Shown piece after piece: positions 46,450 through 55,401 of a DNA stretch of 64,000 nucleotides. The stretch is taken from positions 1 to 64,000 of the forward strand of contig CALUZS010000005.1 of assembly GCA_944325355.1 (NCBI GenBank), read 5' to 3'. A model generated the notes under the pieces. That model ran no database searches and had not been told where the DNA came from. It saw nothing but the letters and a program-made list of their open reading frames with translations. Made by a program: the position numbers and the translations under genes. Position 1 is the stretch's first letter; every line of letters begins with the position of its first letter. Source of the stretch: an uncultured Parabacteroides sp. GTDB lineage: Bacteria; Bacteroidota; Bacteroidia; Bacteroidales; Tannerellaceae.

Positions 46450-49449
46450 TTAATCTTTCTTCATAGATTGGTATATGGCATCCTGAATCCTTGTCCGTAT
46501 ATCCATCCGTCCCATGCGATTATTCTCACGCGTAGGATTGACACGGTTGGTAAGAAAGATATAAATCAATCCGTTATCAGGATCAACCCAAAAGCATGTA
46601 CCGGTATAACCGGTATGCCCGAAAACCGACGCCGGTGCCAAAGCGCCACAAGGAGAATAACGCGGATTCGGCATATACGGCTTATCAAAGCCCAATCCTC
46701 GATGGCTGTTCGCACTTTTGCTTGTAGTGAACAGGCGACACGTCTGTTCTGAAAGGAAGCGTTCACCACCATATTCACCGTTGTTCAAATAGAGTTGCAA
46801 CACTTTACATAAATCGTTTGCATTCGAAAAGAGTCCGGCATTCCCCGAAACGCCCCCTTGGAAAGCCGCCGCCTCGTCATGCACATATCCGCGCAGATGC
46901 TGACGACGCAGGAAAGGGTCTTTCTCCGTCGGCGCAATCTTGGAAGTATCCATCTTTTGCAAAGGATTATAAGTCGTGCTATACGCTCCTAACGGATTAA
47001 AGAAATTTTCATCCAACAATCTGTCCATCGGCTGCTGCATGATTTTCTCCAACATCATTTTCAACATGATGAAATTAACGCAACTGTATTTGTATTTTCC
47101 CCGTCGAATAACCTTCGAATCCTTTATTTTCCGCAATATAAGATTATCAAACGTATCACATACATACATCCCGCGAGCAATCTCCCGTTGAAAGCCCTCT
47201 TTTTTCACGGAAGAGACATATTGCGGCAAAAACGCGAAGTCTTTCCTTACATACGTGTTGCGGTCGAAACGGATAGGATGCAGGGCGTCTTTCCGCCCAC
47301 TGAACAACTCCCCTTCATAACTATCCTTATTGATAGCATCTTCATAGAAAAGAATGGTAGGAATAACCCCTGATTCATGATAAAGCAACTCTTTTATCCG
47401 CAAATTTTCCTTATCCGATTGTTTCAGTTCCGGAATAAATTCAGAAATTCGGTCATTCAATTTAAATTTTCCGAAATCGTAAGCCTTCATGACTGAAAGC
47501 AACGTGCCTGTCGCTTTCGAAGCTGACGCTAAATCATATACCGTCTCATCCGAAACACGCTGCTTGTAATTGTAATCCAAATACCCAAACGGTTTCTCAT
47601 AAACGACCATCCCGTCTTTCGCCACAAGCACATAACAACCGGGGTAAGCCTTTGCCTTGATTCCCTCTTCCGCAATGGAGTCTACCAGCGAAAGCTTCTC
47701 TGCATCCAATCCCACTTCTTCCGGACAGTGGTAACCTAAACGACATTTTTCCGTACGGATACCAGTCCCTACCGGATACAATCCGGGGATTGTCACCGGA
47801 AGCGCCCCTTTTGCCGCTATTCCTCCAAAAACAACTTGGGCAGCATACTTCCTTGCCAACGGTGTATCTTCATAACCGATAACAACCGCCCGGGCTTTCT
47901 TTATCGCTCCCTTATAGCTCTCGCAAAAATAGGGTGTCGTAAAAAAGACATAGACCAATTTCGTTTTTTCCGCCAGATTGCCCATTGCCCCGCTAAGGGA
48001 AAAGCGGGCAGTATGGACAGAGCAGATGACGGTATCATAAGCTTCCAGTTTTTTTATAATAGCGTTTCGCTCGCTCTGCGAAGAGTTTACTGTAATCTTA
48101 TAACAATCAATGTTGCCATACTTTGCCAATGTATTCTGGAAATGTCCTCCAAAATCGTCGCCAATGCAAAGAGATGCTATTTTCTGCCGTCCGAGATTCC
48201 GCAGGGGAATCATTCCGTCCGTATTTTTCACAACAGTAATGGCTTCTTCGTTCAGCTTTGCTGCAAGCCATTCCGCATAAGGAGTATTAAGCCGGTTGGC
48301 AAGCCCTTCTTTACAAATCGGCTTGTATTCCGCCAATCCCAAAATATACTTATACCGCAAAATCTTCAAACATTTGGCGTTAATGGCATCCATGCTCAAC
48401 AAGCCTTGTGCTATCGCCGACTTTACGGCTGCGAAATCTTTTTCAGGAGTTGCCATACCCAGCAGAATATCATTCCCTGCCAATAGAGCCATCACAGACG
48501 GATTGGTCTTATAATTAGCTCCTTTCATCGCCAAAGCATCCGTAAAGCAGAGCCCGCGAAAACCCAACGTCTCTTTCAAAAGCCCCTCTATTGTTTTCGA
48601 GGAAAGAGAGGTCGGTATCTCCGACTTTCCATTGATGGCAGGGACAAAAAGATGCCCCGTCATCATTCCACCCAAGCCGGCTTCGATATACTTCTTAAAC
48701 GGATAAAGCTCGATACTGTCCAGCCGCTCTTGCGAATGCCACAATACAGGTAACGTCTTATGGGAATCCCCGGAAGTATCCCCATGACCAGGAAAGTGCT
48801 TAGCCACAGAGAGCACATTCATACTCTCCAAACCTTTCGCATACAACAATCCTTTCCGGGTCACATTCAATTTATCTTCTCCGAAAGAGCGCATTCCTAT
48901 GACAGGATTGTCGGCATTGCTATTGATATCCAAATCCGGTGCGAAATTAATGTGGATACCCAACTCACGACACTGCCTACCGACCTCCTTCCCATATTCC
49001 ACAAGCAAGCTATCGCCTTCGGTTATCGCTCCCAACATCATATTTTTCGGGAAACGGACCGTCCCTTCCAACCGCATCGACAAGCCCCACTCTCCATCCA
49101 ACGAAACCAACAAAGGGAGAGAAGACTCCGCCTGCATCATATTGCACAAATCGGCTTGGTTATATATGGAGCCTTTATGGAACAGAACCCCACCGATATG
49201 CAATTTTCGGACATAACCGGTAAGCTTATTCCGGTTCGGTTCGTTATTCCCCAAATCAGCAATAACCATGAACAACTGCCCGATACGCTCATCATCGGAC
49301 ATGGAGTTAAACACAGAATCCACCCAATGGTCCATCCGCTGCTTGTCGACTGACTTGAAAAGATACGGTTCCTTAACAGTCTCCTGCGCATATCCCTCCG
49401 CCAACAAACCAAAAGAGAGAAGCAATGTATATATAACGTGTTTCATCAT
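46450..49449 (-). CDS. GH3 N-acetyl-glucosaminidase / beta-lactamase-like fusion
   Basis: 999 residues with an N-terminal signal peptide (ending EGYAQ). Residues 30-380 form a NagZ-like GH3 domain with KHFPGHGDTSGDSHKTLP (the catalytic His/Asp loop), and about 390-580 the GH3 C-terminal domain. From about 600 to the end is a serine beta-lactamase/DD-peptidase-like domain with SASK (S-x-x-K). The second motif, usually Y-x-N, reads YSC. Such fusions occur in Bacteroidota and probably act on cell-wall fragments in the periplasm. The aminotransferase gene follows directly. Confidence 0.9.
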   Translation of the reverse strand: MMKHVIYTLLLSFGLLAEGYAQETVKEPYLFKSVDKQRMDHWVDSVFNSMSDDERIGQLFMVIADLGNNEPNRNKLTGYVRKLHIGGVLFHKGSIYNQADLCNMMQAESSLPLLVSLDGEWGLSMRLEGTVRFPKNMMLGAITEGDSLLVEYGKEVGRQCRELGIHINFAPDLDINSNADNPVIGMRSFGEDKLNVTRKGLLYAKGLESMNVLSVAKHFPGHGDTSGDSHKTLPVLWHSQERLDSIELYPFKKYIEAGLGGMMTGHLFVPAINGKSEIPTSLSSKTIEGLLKETLGFRGLCFTDALAMKGANYKTNPSVMALLAGNDILLGMATPEKDFAAVKSAIAQGLLSMDAINAKCLKILRYKYILGLAEYKPICKEGLANRLNTPYAEWLAAKLNEEAITVVKNTDGMIPLRNLGRQKIASLCIGDDFGGHFQNTLAKYGNIDCYKITVNSSQSERNAIIKKLEAYDTVICSVHTARFSLSGAMGNLAEKTKLVYVFFTTPYFCESYKGAIKKARAVVIGYEDTPLARKYAAQVVFGGIAAKGALPVTIPGLYPVGTGIRTEKCRLGYHCPEEVGLDAEKLSLVDSIAEEGIKAKAYPGCYVLVAKDGMVVYEKPFGYLDYNYKQRVSDETVYDLASASKATGTLLSVMKAYDFGKFKLNDRISEFIPELKQSDKENLRIKELLYHESGVIPTILFYEDAINKDSYEGELFSGRKDALHPIRFDRNTYVRKDFAFLPQYVSSVKKEGFQREIARGMYVCDTFDNLILRKIKDSKVIRRGKYKYSCVNFIMLKMMLEKIMQQPMDRLLDENFFNPLGAYSTTYNPLQKMDTSKIAPTEKDPFLRRQHLRGYVHDEAAAFQGGVSGNAGLFSNANDLCKVLQLYLNNGEYGGERFLSEQTCRLFTTSKSANSHRGLGFDKPYMPNPRYSPCGALAPASVFGHTGYTGTCFWVDPDNGLIYIFLTNRVNPTRENNRMGRMDIRTRIQDAIYQSMKKD

Positions 49450-49471
49450 TTCTTTCCTTTCTTATTCTGTT

Positions 49472-49501
49472 CAAAATTAAATATAATAGTTAAACATCCA
49501 A
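49472..49501 (-). promoter_or_regulatory. Promoter of the GH3 fusion gene
   Basis: TTGG, an 18-nt spacer and TAATTTTG on the minus strand, 23 nt before the ATG at 49449. The remainder of 49502-49743 holds no gene that I can see. Confidence 0.5.
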
Positions 49502-49743
49502 TAATAATCTTCCATTTATTCCACTGAAAAGTTATTTACAACAAATACCCGGCAACAAAAACAATATCGGATTTTATATAAAAATCGCCAGGCGGTTTTT
49601 CTGAAAGCGAAACAGAGATTTTTCCGAAAAGCCCCGCAACTCTGGACAAAAACGTCCCCGGCTCTTTTACAGCAAAAGGAATCTGGATAAAGAGCTTGAT
49701 TGCAGTAAAATAACTGCGACAACAAATTATTTTCCGACAGATA

Positions 49744-49775
49744 TTTGACTGTTAAATAAATATTTTGTTACTTTG
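49744..49775 (+). promoter_or_regulatory. rplS: Promoter of rplS
   Basis: TTTG, a 20-nt spacer and TTACTTTG (one mismatch in the -7 box). The predicted start point lies directly before the leader hairpin at 49786. Confidence 0.6.
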
Positions 49776-49785
49776 CAACCGCTTT

Positions 49786-49823
49786 CGTAATCTCTGATGG
49801 GAGAAGTAGCCCATTACATTGCG
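49786..49823 (+). promoter_or_regulatory. rplS 5' leader hairpin
   Basis: The transcript leader can form two stacked stems, CGTAAT with ATTGCG (one G-U) and inside it ATGGG with CCCAT, around an 8-nt loop AGAAGTAG. Ribosomal protein leaders that bind their own product are known for several proteins, L19 among them; whether this fold is one is an inference. Confidence 0.45.
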
Positions 49824-49853
49824 TTAATTAACAACAATTTAAATACAACTAAA

Positions 49854-50201
49854 ATGGATTTAATAAAAGTTGCAGAAGAAGCTTTTGCTGTAAAGAAAGA
49901 GCATCCTTCTTTTAAGAGCGGTGATACTATAACCGTTGCATATCGTATCAAAGAAGGGAACAAGGAACGTATCCAGCAATACCGAGGCGTTGTTATCCGT
50001 ATCTCCGGACATGGTGATAAAAAACGTTTTACGGTTCGTAAAATGTCCGACAACATTGGCGTAGAGAGAATTTTCCCGCTGGAATCTCCGTTCATCGACA
50101 GTATCGTTGTAAATAAAGTTGGTCGCGTTCGTCGTGCAAAACTGTACTATTTACGTGCACTTACTGGAAAGAAAGCGAGAATTAAAGAGAAACGAGTTTA
50201 A
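49854..50201 (+). CDS. rplS: 50S ribosomal protein L19
   Basis: 115 residues from ATG 49854, which gives the usual start MDLIKVAEEAF. It contacts 16S rRNA at the interface with the 30S subunit. Conserved segments include FKSGDTITVAYRIKEGNKERIQ, YRGVVIRI and RVRRAKLYYLRALTGKKARI. An earlier in-frame ATG overlaps the leader hairpin and is unlikely. It stands as a single gene with its own promoter and terminator. Confidence 0.96.
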   Translation: MDLIKVAEEAFAVKKEHPSFKSGDTITVAYRIKEGNKERIQQYRGVVIRISGHGDKKRFTVRKMSDNIGVERIFPLESPFIDSIVVNKVGRVRRAKLYYLRALTGKKARIKEKRV

Positions 50202-50225
50202 TTCCGTTTTTCCAATGACACAAAC

Positions 50226-50277
50226 AAAGCCATCAAAACTACACACAAACGTATTTGCAGATGGCTTTTCTCTTTTT
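50226..50277 (+). terminator. rplS: Terminator of rplS
   Basis: AAAGCCATC pairs with GATGGCTTT across a 25-nt loop, followed by TCTCTTTTT. The stem begins 25 nt after the rplS stop. Confidence 0.65.
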
Positions 50278-50484
50278 AAATGCGTAGACTTTTGAAGCTA
50301 CGTTCTATACAAAAAGAAATTTTAAAGGAAAAAATCATACGTTTTGTCGGAAAAATTACATTTTTTGTCGATTTTTTTTGGCTATGTATGAAAAAAGATG
50401 TTCTTTTGTAACAGGAAAAAGATAAAGAACACACATTCACTCTCTCATAAAAGTGTATTTAAAATTAAACACTCTCATTAAGGG
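50278..50484. other. Intergenic stretch, AT-rich, no gene
   Basis: Between the rplS terminator and the glycosyltransferase 3' end there are about 200 nt of AT-rich sequence. A short hairpin CGTAG/CTACG lies at about 50283. I see no ORF and no clear -7 box. Confidence 0.5.
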
Positions 50485-50511
50485 GAAGCTGGCTAGTGGT
50501 TAGTCGGCTTC
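50485..50511 (+). terminator. Stem-loop overlapping the glycosyltransferase stop codon
   Basis: An 11-bp stem GAAGCTGGCTA/TAGTCGGCTTC (with G-U pairs) around GTGGT, followed on the plus strand by TTCATTTTT. The plus-strand polarity of the T-run means it could end a plus-strand RNA rather than the minus-strand gene it overlaps. Confidence 0.45.
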
Positions 50512-51546
50512 TTCATTTTTATATAAGTCTGAAGGAAGCAAAGTAAAGCGCTTCTTACCTTTCAAATAGTAGTAAAACAGGATACTTCCCCGAAATATAC
50601 CGGAAACAAAATCGGAAACAGCAAATTGCTTTCTCCGGATAAGTGCATATTCCGGTTTCAATTTCCGGAAAGCGCTTCTTGCCTTATAAACAGCCAAAGC
50701 ATTCTTTAACTGTCCGCAAAGGAAAAATTTAAAAGCCGCCAGATAATCTAACCAAAAACGGACAAACAAAACCCGGTCCAACTCTTTTTCCGGAAGATTC
50801 TTATAAAGCATCAACAGATTGTTCCGAAAATTCAACCATGTCTTATGGGGATTATCTGCATTCAACGTACCTCCGCCAAGATGGTAGACAACCGACTTAT
50901 GCGTAAAAAGTATGCGCCATCCGCAGTTTCTGATACGCCAGCACAAATCAATCTCCTCCTGATGGGCAAAAAAAGTAGCATCAAGCCCTCCCATATCCCT
51001 ATATACGTCTGTCCTGACAAAAAGGGAAGCTCCCGACGCCCAGACAATTTCGGCTTCCGAATCGTACTGTCCACAATCGCGTTCAACGGTAGAGAAAATC
51101 CGTCCACGGCAAAAAGGATAACCATACTTGTCGATGAAACCACCAGCCGCCCCTGCATATTCAAAAGAGCCTTTATCACTCCATGAACAGATTTTAGGCT
51201 GTACACAAGCCACATCAGGATGTTTTTCCAACAACTGTAACGGGGCATCCAGCCATCCCTCCGTAACTTCTATATCGCTATTGAGCAACACGGCAAACGG
51301 AGTTTCAATCCGCGACAAGGCTTTGTTGTACCCCTCCGCAAATCCATGATTCTTTTCGAACTGAATAATCCCCACTCCAGGGAACTTTTTCCGAAGCAAA
51401 TCCAATGAGTTATCGGTAGAACCATTATCGGCCACTATCACATCAGCAACCGTTTCCGGAGAATAGCGGATAACAGATGGAAGGAATTGCTCCAGAAGCG
51501 AAGCTCCATTCCAATTTAATATGACGACAGAGATTTTTTTATTCAT
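50500..51546 (-). CDS. Family 2 glycosyltransferase
   Basis: 348 residues from the ATG at 51546. The GT-A fold shows VVILNWNG at the start, IVADNGSTDNSLDLL with the nucleotide-sugar Asp, and LLNSDIEV (DxD-like) near residue 90. The C-terminal half includes the WRIRNCGWRI segment. The sugar and acceptor are unknown; a rhamnosyl-like transferase of polysaccharide or lipopolysaccharide is possible. Start overlaps the lpxL stop as ATGA, so translation is coupled, which links it to lipid A or LPS. Confidence 0.85.
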   Translation of the reverse strand: MNKKISVVILNWNGASLLEQFLPSVIRYSPETVADVIVADNGSTDNSLDLLRKKFPGVGIIQFEKNHGFAEGYNKALSRIETPFAVLLNSDIEVTEGWLDAPLQLLEKHPDVACVQPKICSWSDKGSFEYAGAAGGFIDKYGYPFCRGRIFSTVERDCGQYDSEAEIVWASGASLFVRTDVYRDMGGLDATFFAHQEEIDLCWRIRNCGWRILFTHKSVVYHLGGGTLNADNPHKTWLNFRNNLLMLYKNLPEKELDRVLFVRFWLDYLAAFKFFLCGQLKNALAVYKARSAFRKLKPEYALIRRKQFAVSDFVSGIFRGSILFYYYLKGKKRFTLLPSDLYKNEEAD

Positions 51547-52436
51547 GAACAAATGTGCCTTTTCTTATGCTTCCACCGTTTATGTGTCCATAAATAATAT
51601 GCAGGATCCCGTAAAATACTCCGCTCCATCATACGGGCATATTGCTCCGTTATCCAGAATTCCGGAGTATCTTTAGGATTTTCACTGATAATCTGCAATG
51701 TAGCATCATAATATCCCCGCCGAAGCTGCCGCACATCAAGGTAGATAACCGGGATATTCAACTTTCGGGCAATCCGTTCCGGACCGGTAAGCATCGGCGT
51801 ATCCTGATTCAACCAAGTCGTCCAATAATGCAGGTTCGAAGGACTTGGCGTCTGATCCGCCAAGAAAATCACAAGCGAACGAATCCCTTCACGCTTAAGG
51901 GCAATTATATCGCGCAGCGTATCGTTCTTCTTGATTCCGAAAGAACCGAATTTCGTACGCAAATAAATAAACAGCTTATCAATCGCCTGATTGTTCAACG
52001 GACGGTAAATTTGGTACATCCTACAATCTTTTAGCCGCGTTGTCGAACCGGAAAGCCATTCCCAATTACCGTAATGCCCCATCAACAACATACAACATGA
52101 GTGCCCTTTGTCCAACAAATCGTTAAGTACTTCCGGATTAACAATAAACCCCCTTTGCTGCAACTCCGACAAAGAAATATGCGCCAACTTGATAGTTTCA
52201 ACAATATAATCGGCAAAATGGTGGTAAAAGCGACGCTCGAGCCTGCGTAACTCTATATCCGTCTTCTCAGGAAAGGAATCGGACAAGTTTTTCCGCACAA
52301 CTTTTATCCGATAACCGATAACATAATAAATCAGAAAGTAAAGTATATCCGACAATATATACAATATGCGCATCGGCAACAACGCATGGATTTTTGCCCA
52401 ACTGTAAACAATCGCATAAAGAATCTTATTTCCCAT
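51543..52436 (-). CDS. lpxL: Lipid A acyltransferase, LpxL/HtrB family
   Basis: 297 residues. A hydrophobic N-terminal helix and the acyltransferase motif GHYGNWEW (H-x4-E) near residue 120 mark the LpxL/LpxM family, which adds secondary acyl chains to lipid A on the inner membrane. Further conserved residues include FLADQTPS. It follows mtaB by 11 nt and overlaps the glycosyltransferase by 4 nt. Confidence 0.88.
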   Translation of the reverse strand: MGNKILYAIVYSWAKIHALLPMRILYILSDILYFLIYYVIGYRIKVVRKNLSDSFPEKTDIELRRLERRFYHHFADYIVETIKLAHISLSELQQRGFIVNPEVLNDLLDKGHSCCMLLMGHYGNWEWLSGSTTRLKDCRMYQIYRPLNNQAIDKLFIYLRTKFGSFGIKKNDTLRDIIALKREGIRSLVIFLADQTPSPSNLHYWTTWLNQDTPMLTGPERIARKLNIPVIYLDVRQLRRGYYDATLQIISENPKDTPEFWITEQYARMMERSILRDPAYYLWTHKRWKHKKRHICS

Positions 52437-52447
52437 AAGCCAATTCT

Positions 52448-53761
52448 TTAAATGGTGAGTGCCGTCTTATTGCTGTTCCAATCCGACAACAGCACCTCTT
52501 TCGTCACATTAACCAGTGTTTTGTCGTACGGGCACTCTACTTTTATATAGTTTTCCGTAAAGCCATGCATGGCTCCGCCCCGTTTTGTCTGCTCAAACAG
52601 CACACGGGCTTTACAACCGATGTGCTTTTCATAAAACAGATGCAGTTTCCTTTCTGAAATATCCAGCAACTGCTGACTGCGAGAATGCTTGACCTGCGGC
52701 TCGACCACATAATCGATTTTCAATGCTTGTGTACCCGGACGTTCGGAATAGCTGAACACATGTAACTGGGAAACATCCAAATTCTCAAGAAAATGCTTTG
52801 TTTCCTCGAAATAGTCGTCGGTCTCTCCTCGCGTGCCGACAATCACATCCACACCGATAAAGGCGTGTGGCATTATCTGTTTGATTTTTTCAACTTTATG
52901 TCGGAAAAGAGCCGTATCGTAACGACGGTGCATCAATTTGAGCACCGCATCGCATCCGCTCTGCAAAGGAATATGGAAATGAGGAGCAAACCGTTTGCTT
53001 CCCGCAACAAAGTCGATAGCTTCATCCGTAATCAAGTTCGGTTCGATAGACGATATACGGTAACGTTCTATTCCATCCACCTCATCGAGCGCTTTTATCA
53101 AATCGATAAACGATTCCCTGGTAGATTTGCCGAAATCACCGATGTTCACACCTGTCAGGATAATCTCTTTTCCCCCCGAAGCTGCAACAGCTTCCGCCTG
53201 TTTAACCAAGCTTTCAATTGAGCCATTCCTGCTACGTCCACGGGCAAAAGGAATCGTACAATAAGTACAGAAATAATCACACCCATCCTGTACTTTCAAA
53301 AAATGACGGGTACGGTCTTCCGCCACCGAGCATGACGGGGCAAATGTCTTTATCTGGTTTGTTTTGGAAACAACGACCCGTCCTTTATCCTCTTCATTCT
53401 GCTTCAGACCGAGATATTGCAAGATATCCAATTTATATTCCGCCCCCAACACCAGATCAACTCCTTCAATGGAAGCGACATCATCCGGTTTCAACTGCGC
53501 ATAGCATCCTGTCACTACCGTGAAAGCTCCGGGATGCTGTTTATTGATACGCCGGATTGCCTGCCGACATTTCTTATCGGCAAGCTCAGTGACTGAACAG
53601 GTATTGATAACACACAAATCCGCCTGTTCGCCATTCCGCACTTTCCGGAATCCATGTTTCAACAATAGTTTGCCAATAGCCGAAGTCTCAGCGAAATTCA
53701 ACTTGCAACCTAACGTGTAATAAGCTACTTTTTTATCCTCAAAAACAGCAGAATCAATCAT
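52448..53761 (-). CDS. mtaB: tRNA (t6A37) methylthiotransferase MtaB
   Basis: 437 residues. The N-terminal UPF0004 domain binds the second [4Fe-4S] cluster (Cys residues in TLGCKLN, NTCSVTELADKKC, GCYAQ). The radical SAM core has CDYFCTYC (C-x3-C-x2-C), and a C-terminal TRAM-like segment ends the protein. It adds a methylthio group to t6A at position 37 of ANN-decoding tRNAs. It is first in an operon with lpxL and the glycosyltransferase. Confidence 0.93.
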   Translation of the reverse strand: MIDSAVFEDKKVAYYTLGCKLNFAETSAIGKLLLKHGFRKVRNGEQADLCVINTCSVTELADKKCRQAIRRINKQHPGAFTVVTGCYAQLKPDDVASIEGVDLVLGAEYKLDILQYLGLKQNEEDKGRVVVSKTNQIKTFAPSCSVAEDRTRHFLKVQDGCDYFCTYCTIPFARGRSRNGSIESLVKQAEAVAASGGKEIILTGVNIGDFGKSTRESFIDLIKALDEVDGIERYRISSIEPNLITDEAIDFVAGSKRFAPHFHIPLQSGCDAVLKLMHRRYDTALFRHKVEKIKQIMPHAFIGVDVIVGTRGETDDYFEETKHFLENLDVSQLHVFSYSERPGTQALKIDYVVEPQVKHSRSQQLLDISERKLHLFYEKHIGCKARVLFEQTKRGGAMHGFTENYIKVECPYDKTLVNVTKEVLLSDWNSNKTALTI

Positions 53762-53780
53762 TTATAAACTATTTACCGCA

Positions 53781-53810
53781 CAAAGATACGAGAACTCGCC
53801 CAAATTCAAA
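53781..53810 (-). promoter_or_regulatory. mtaB: Promoter of mtaB
   Basis: On the minus strand TTTG, an 18-nt spacer and TATCTTTG, about 20 nt before the ATG at 53761. The remainder of the gap to phoU carries nothing that I can call a gene. Confidence 0.55.
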
Positions 53811-53915
53811 TGGAATTTGGCGGAATAATGCAAGGAAAAGACCGAGAGTCTATCCTGCCCCAGATGAAGATATTCTTGATTTTGAGGAAGAAAACAGGTT
53901 ACGGCAAGCACCCGG

Positions 53916-54617
53916 CTACTCCATATCGGAATTCTTTTCTTCGGACGAAGGAATCTTTCCTCTGTGCTTAAGTACTTTCGCGTCTATATAGAAGACAATC
54001 TCTTCTGCGATATTGGTCAAGTGGTCTCCGGTACGTTCCAATTTGCGGAAAATACTACCTAAACTCATGCAAAGCCCCATCTCTTCCAGATTCTCTTTCG
54101 CATATTCCACTAAGATTTCGTCGGACGCTTTTTTCAATTCATCCAAACGGTCATCCATTCCAAGCACACCGGTAGCCGCAACAGGGTCTTCTGCAAGAAG
54201 GGCATTCTTTAAGCCTGACATCATCTCCAGTACGACACGGAACATCTCTTCAAGACACAATTTTTCCACCAGCTCGCCATTCAGTTTTATGGAACTGCTA
54301 TCCTTAACCAACTTAGCAATGCCATTGGCATAATCTCCTATACGCTCCAAATCGTTATTGATTTTCAGCATTGCCAAGACAAAGCGCAAATCAACCGCCA
54401 CCGGAGTATATAAAGCAATAAAATCTTCTATTTCACTGTCTATTTTAAGCTCTTCTGCATCTACCCAACGTTCACGCACTACTATCTGCTGCGCCAAATT
54501 ACGATCCAACGAAAGTACGGCTTTACTCGCCAACTCCATCTGGGCATAGACCAAAGTCCACATGTGATTCACCTCTTCCCGGAGATGATTCAATTCTGAT
54601 TCTATAAATTTTACCAT
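53916..54617 (-). CDS. phoU: Phosphate signalling protein PhoU
   Basis: 233 residues of two similar three-helix bundles, with the family's metal-binding E/D motifs seen in IGDYANGIAKLVKD near residue 95 and in the equivalent ERTGDHLTNIAEEI in the second bundle. PhoU connects the Pst transporter to PhoR and represses the Pho regulon when phosphate is plentiful. It is last in the pst operon, 28 nt after pstB. Confidence 0.93.
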   Translation of the reverse strand: MVKFIESELNHLREEVNHMWTLVYAQMELASKAVLSLDRNLAQQIVVRERWVDAEELKIDSEIEDFIALYTPVAVDLRFVLAMLKINNDLERIGDYANGIAKLVKDSSSIKLNGELVEKLCLEEMFRVVLEMMSGLKNALLAEDPVAATGVLGMDDRLDELKKASDEILVEYAKENLEEMGLCMSLGSIFRKLERTGDHLTNIAEEIVFYIDAKVLKHRGKIPSSEEKNSDME

Positions 54618-54645
54618 AACAAACAGATTTTCGAAACAAAAATAG

Positions 54646-55398
54646 TTAACCGAATCTTCCGGTGATATAATTTTGAGTGGCTTCTTTGCGGGGATTCGTA
54701 AAAATCACCTTAGTATCGTCATATTCAACCATCTCACCCATATAAAAGAAAGCTGTTTTGTCGCTTACACGCGCCGCTTGTTGCATATTGTGGGTAACGA
54801 TGATTATAGTCACCTGCTTCCGTAATTCGCTGATAAGTTCCTCTACTTTTGCTGTAGAAATCGGATCTAACGCCGACGCCGGCTCATCCATCAACAAAAT
54901 AGAAGGAGATACCGCCATTGCACGGGCTATACACAACCGTTGCTGCTGGCCTCCCGACAAAGCATAAGCAGAGTCATTAAGCTTGTCTTTCACTTCGTCC
55001 CACAAAGCTGCCCCACGTAATGATTCCTCTACCCGTTCGCTAATGTATTTCTTATCGTTTATTCCGTTAACTCTCAAACCGTATGCTACATTATCGAAAA
55101 TGCTTTTAGGAAAAGGATTCGGACGTTGAAAAACCATTCCCACATTCTTACGTAACTCATCGACTTGTACTCCGGGCGCATAAATATCTTTTCCATTTAT
55201 CAGTATTTGTCCTTGCAGACGACTACCGGGAATAAGGTCGTTCATCCGATTAAACAACCTTAAAAAGGTAGATTTTCCACAACCTGACGGACCGATAAAA
55301 GCAACAACCTGCTTTTCCGGAATATCCATTGAGATACCTTTCAAGGCGTGGAAGTCACCGTAATAAAAATTGACGTCTCTGGCTTCAATTTCTTTCAT
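54646..55398 (-). CDS. pstB: Phosphate ABC transporter ATP-binding protein PstB
   Basis: 250 residues. Walker [10 protein letters not shown] at residues 33-41, signature [14 protein letters not shown], Walker [13 protein letters not shown] and the switch His in IVTHNMQQA. The cytoplasmic ATPase drives phosphate import. It follows pstA by 3 nt. Confidence 0.95.
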   Translation of the reverse strand: MKEIEARDVNFYYGDFHALKGISMDIPEKQVVAFIGPSGCGKSTFLRLFNRMNDLIPGSRLQGQILINGKDIYAPGVQVDELRKNVGMVFQRPNPFPKSIFDNVAYGLRVNGINDKKYISERVEESLRGAALWDEVKDKLNDSAYALSGGQQQRLCIARAMAVSPSILLMDEPASALDPISTAKVEELISELRKQVTIIIVTHNMQQAARVSDKTAFFYMGEMVEYDDTKVIFTNPRKEATQNYITGRFG

Positions 55399-55401
55399 TG
55401 G

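Noticed and set aside
53800-53960. Plus-strand acidic frame between mtaB and phoU (PDEDILDFEEEN)
   Set aside because: It runs antisense into phoU, has no start signal and no recognisable homology, though the composition is odd.
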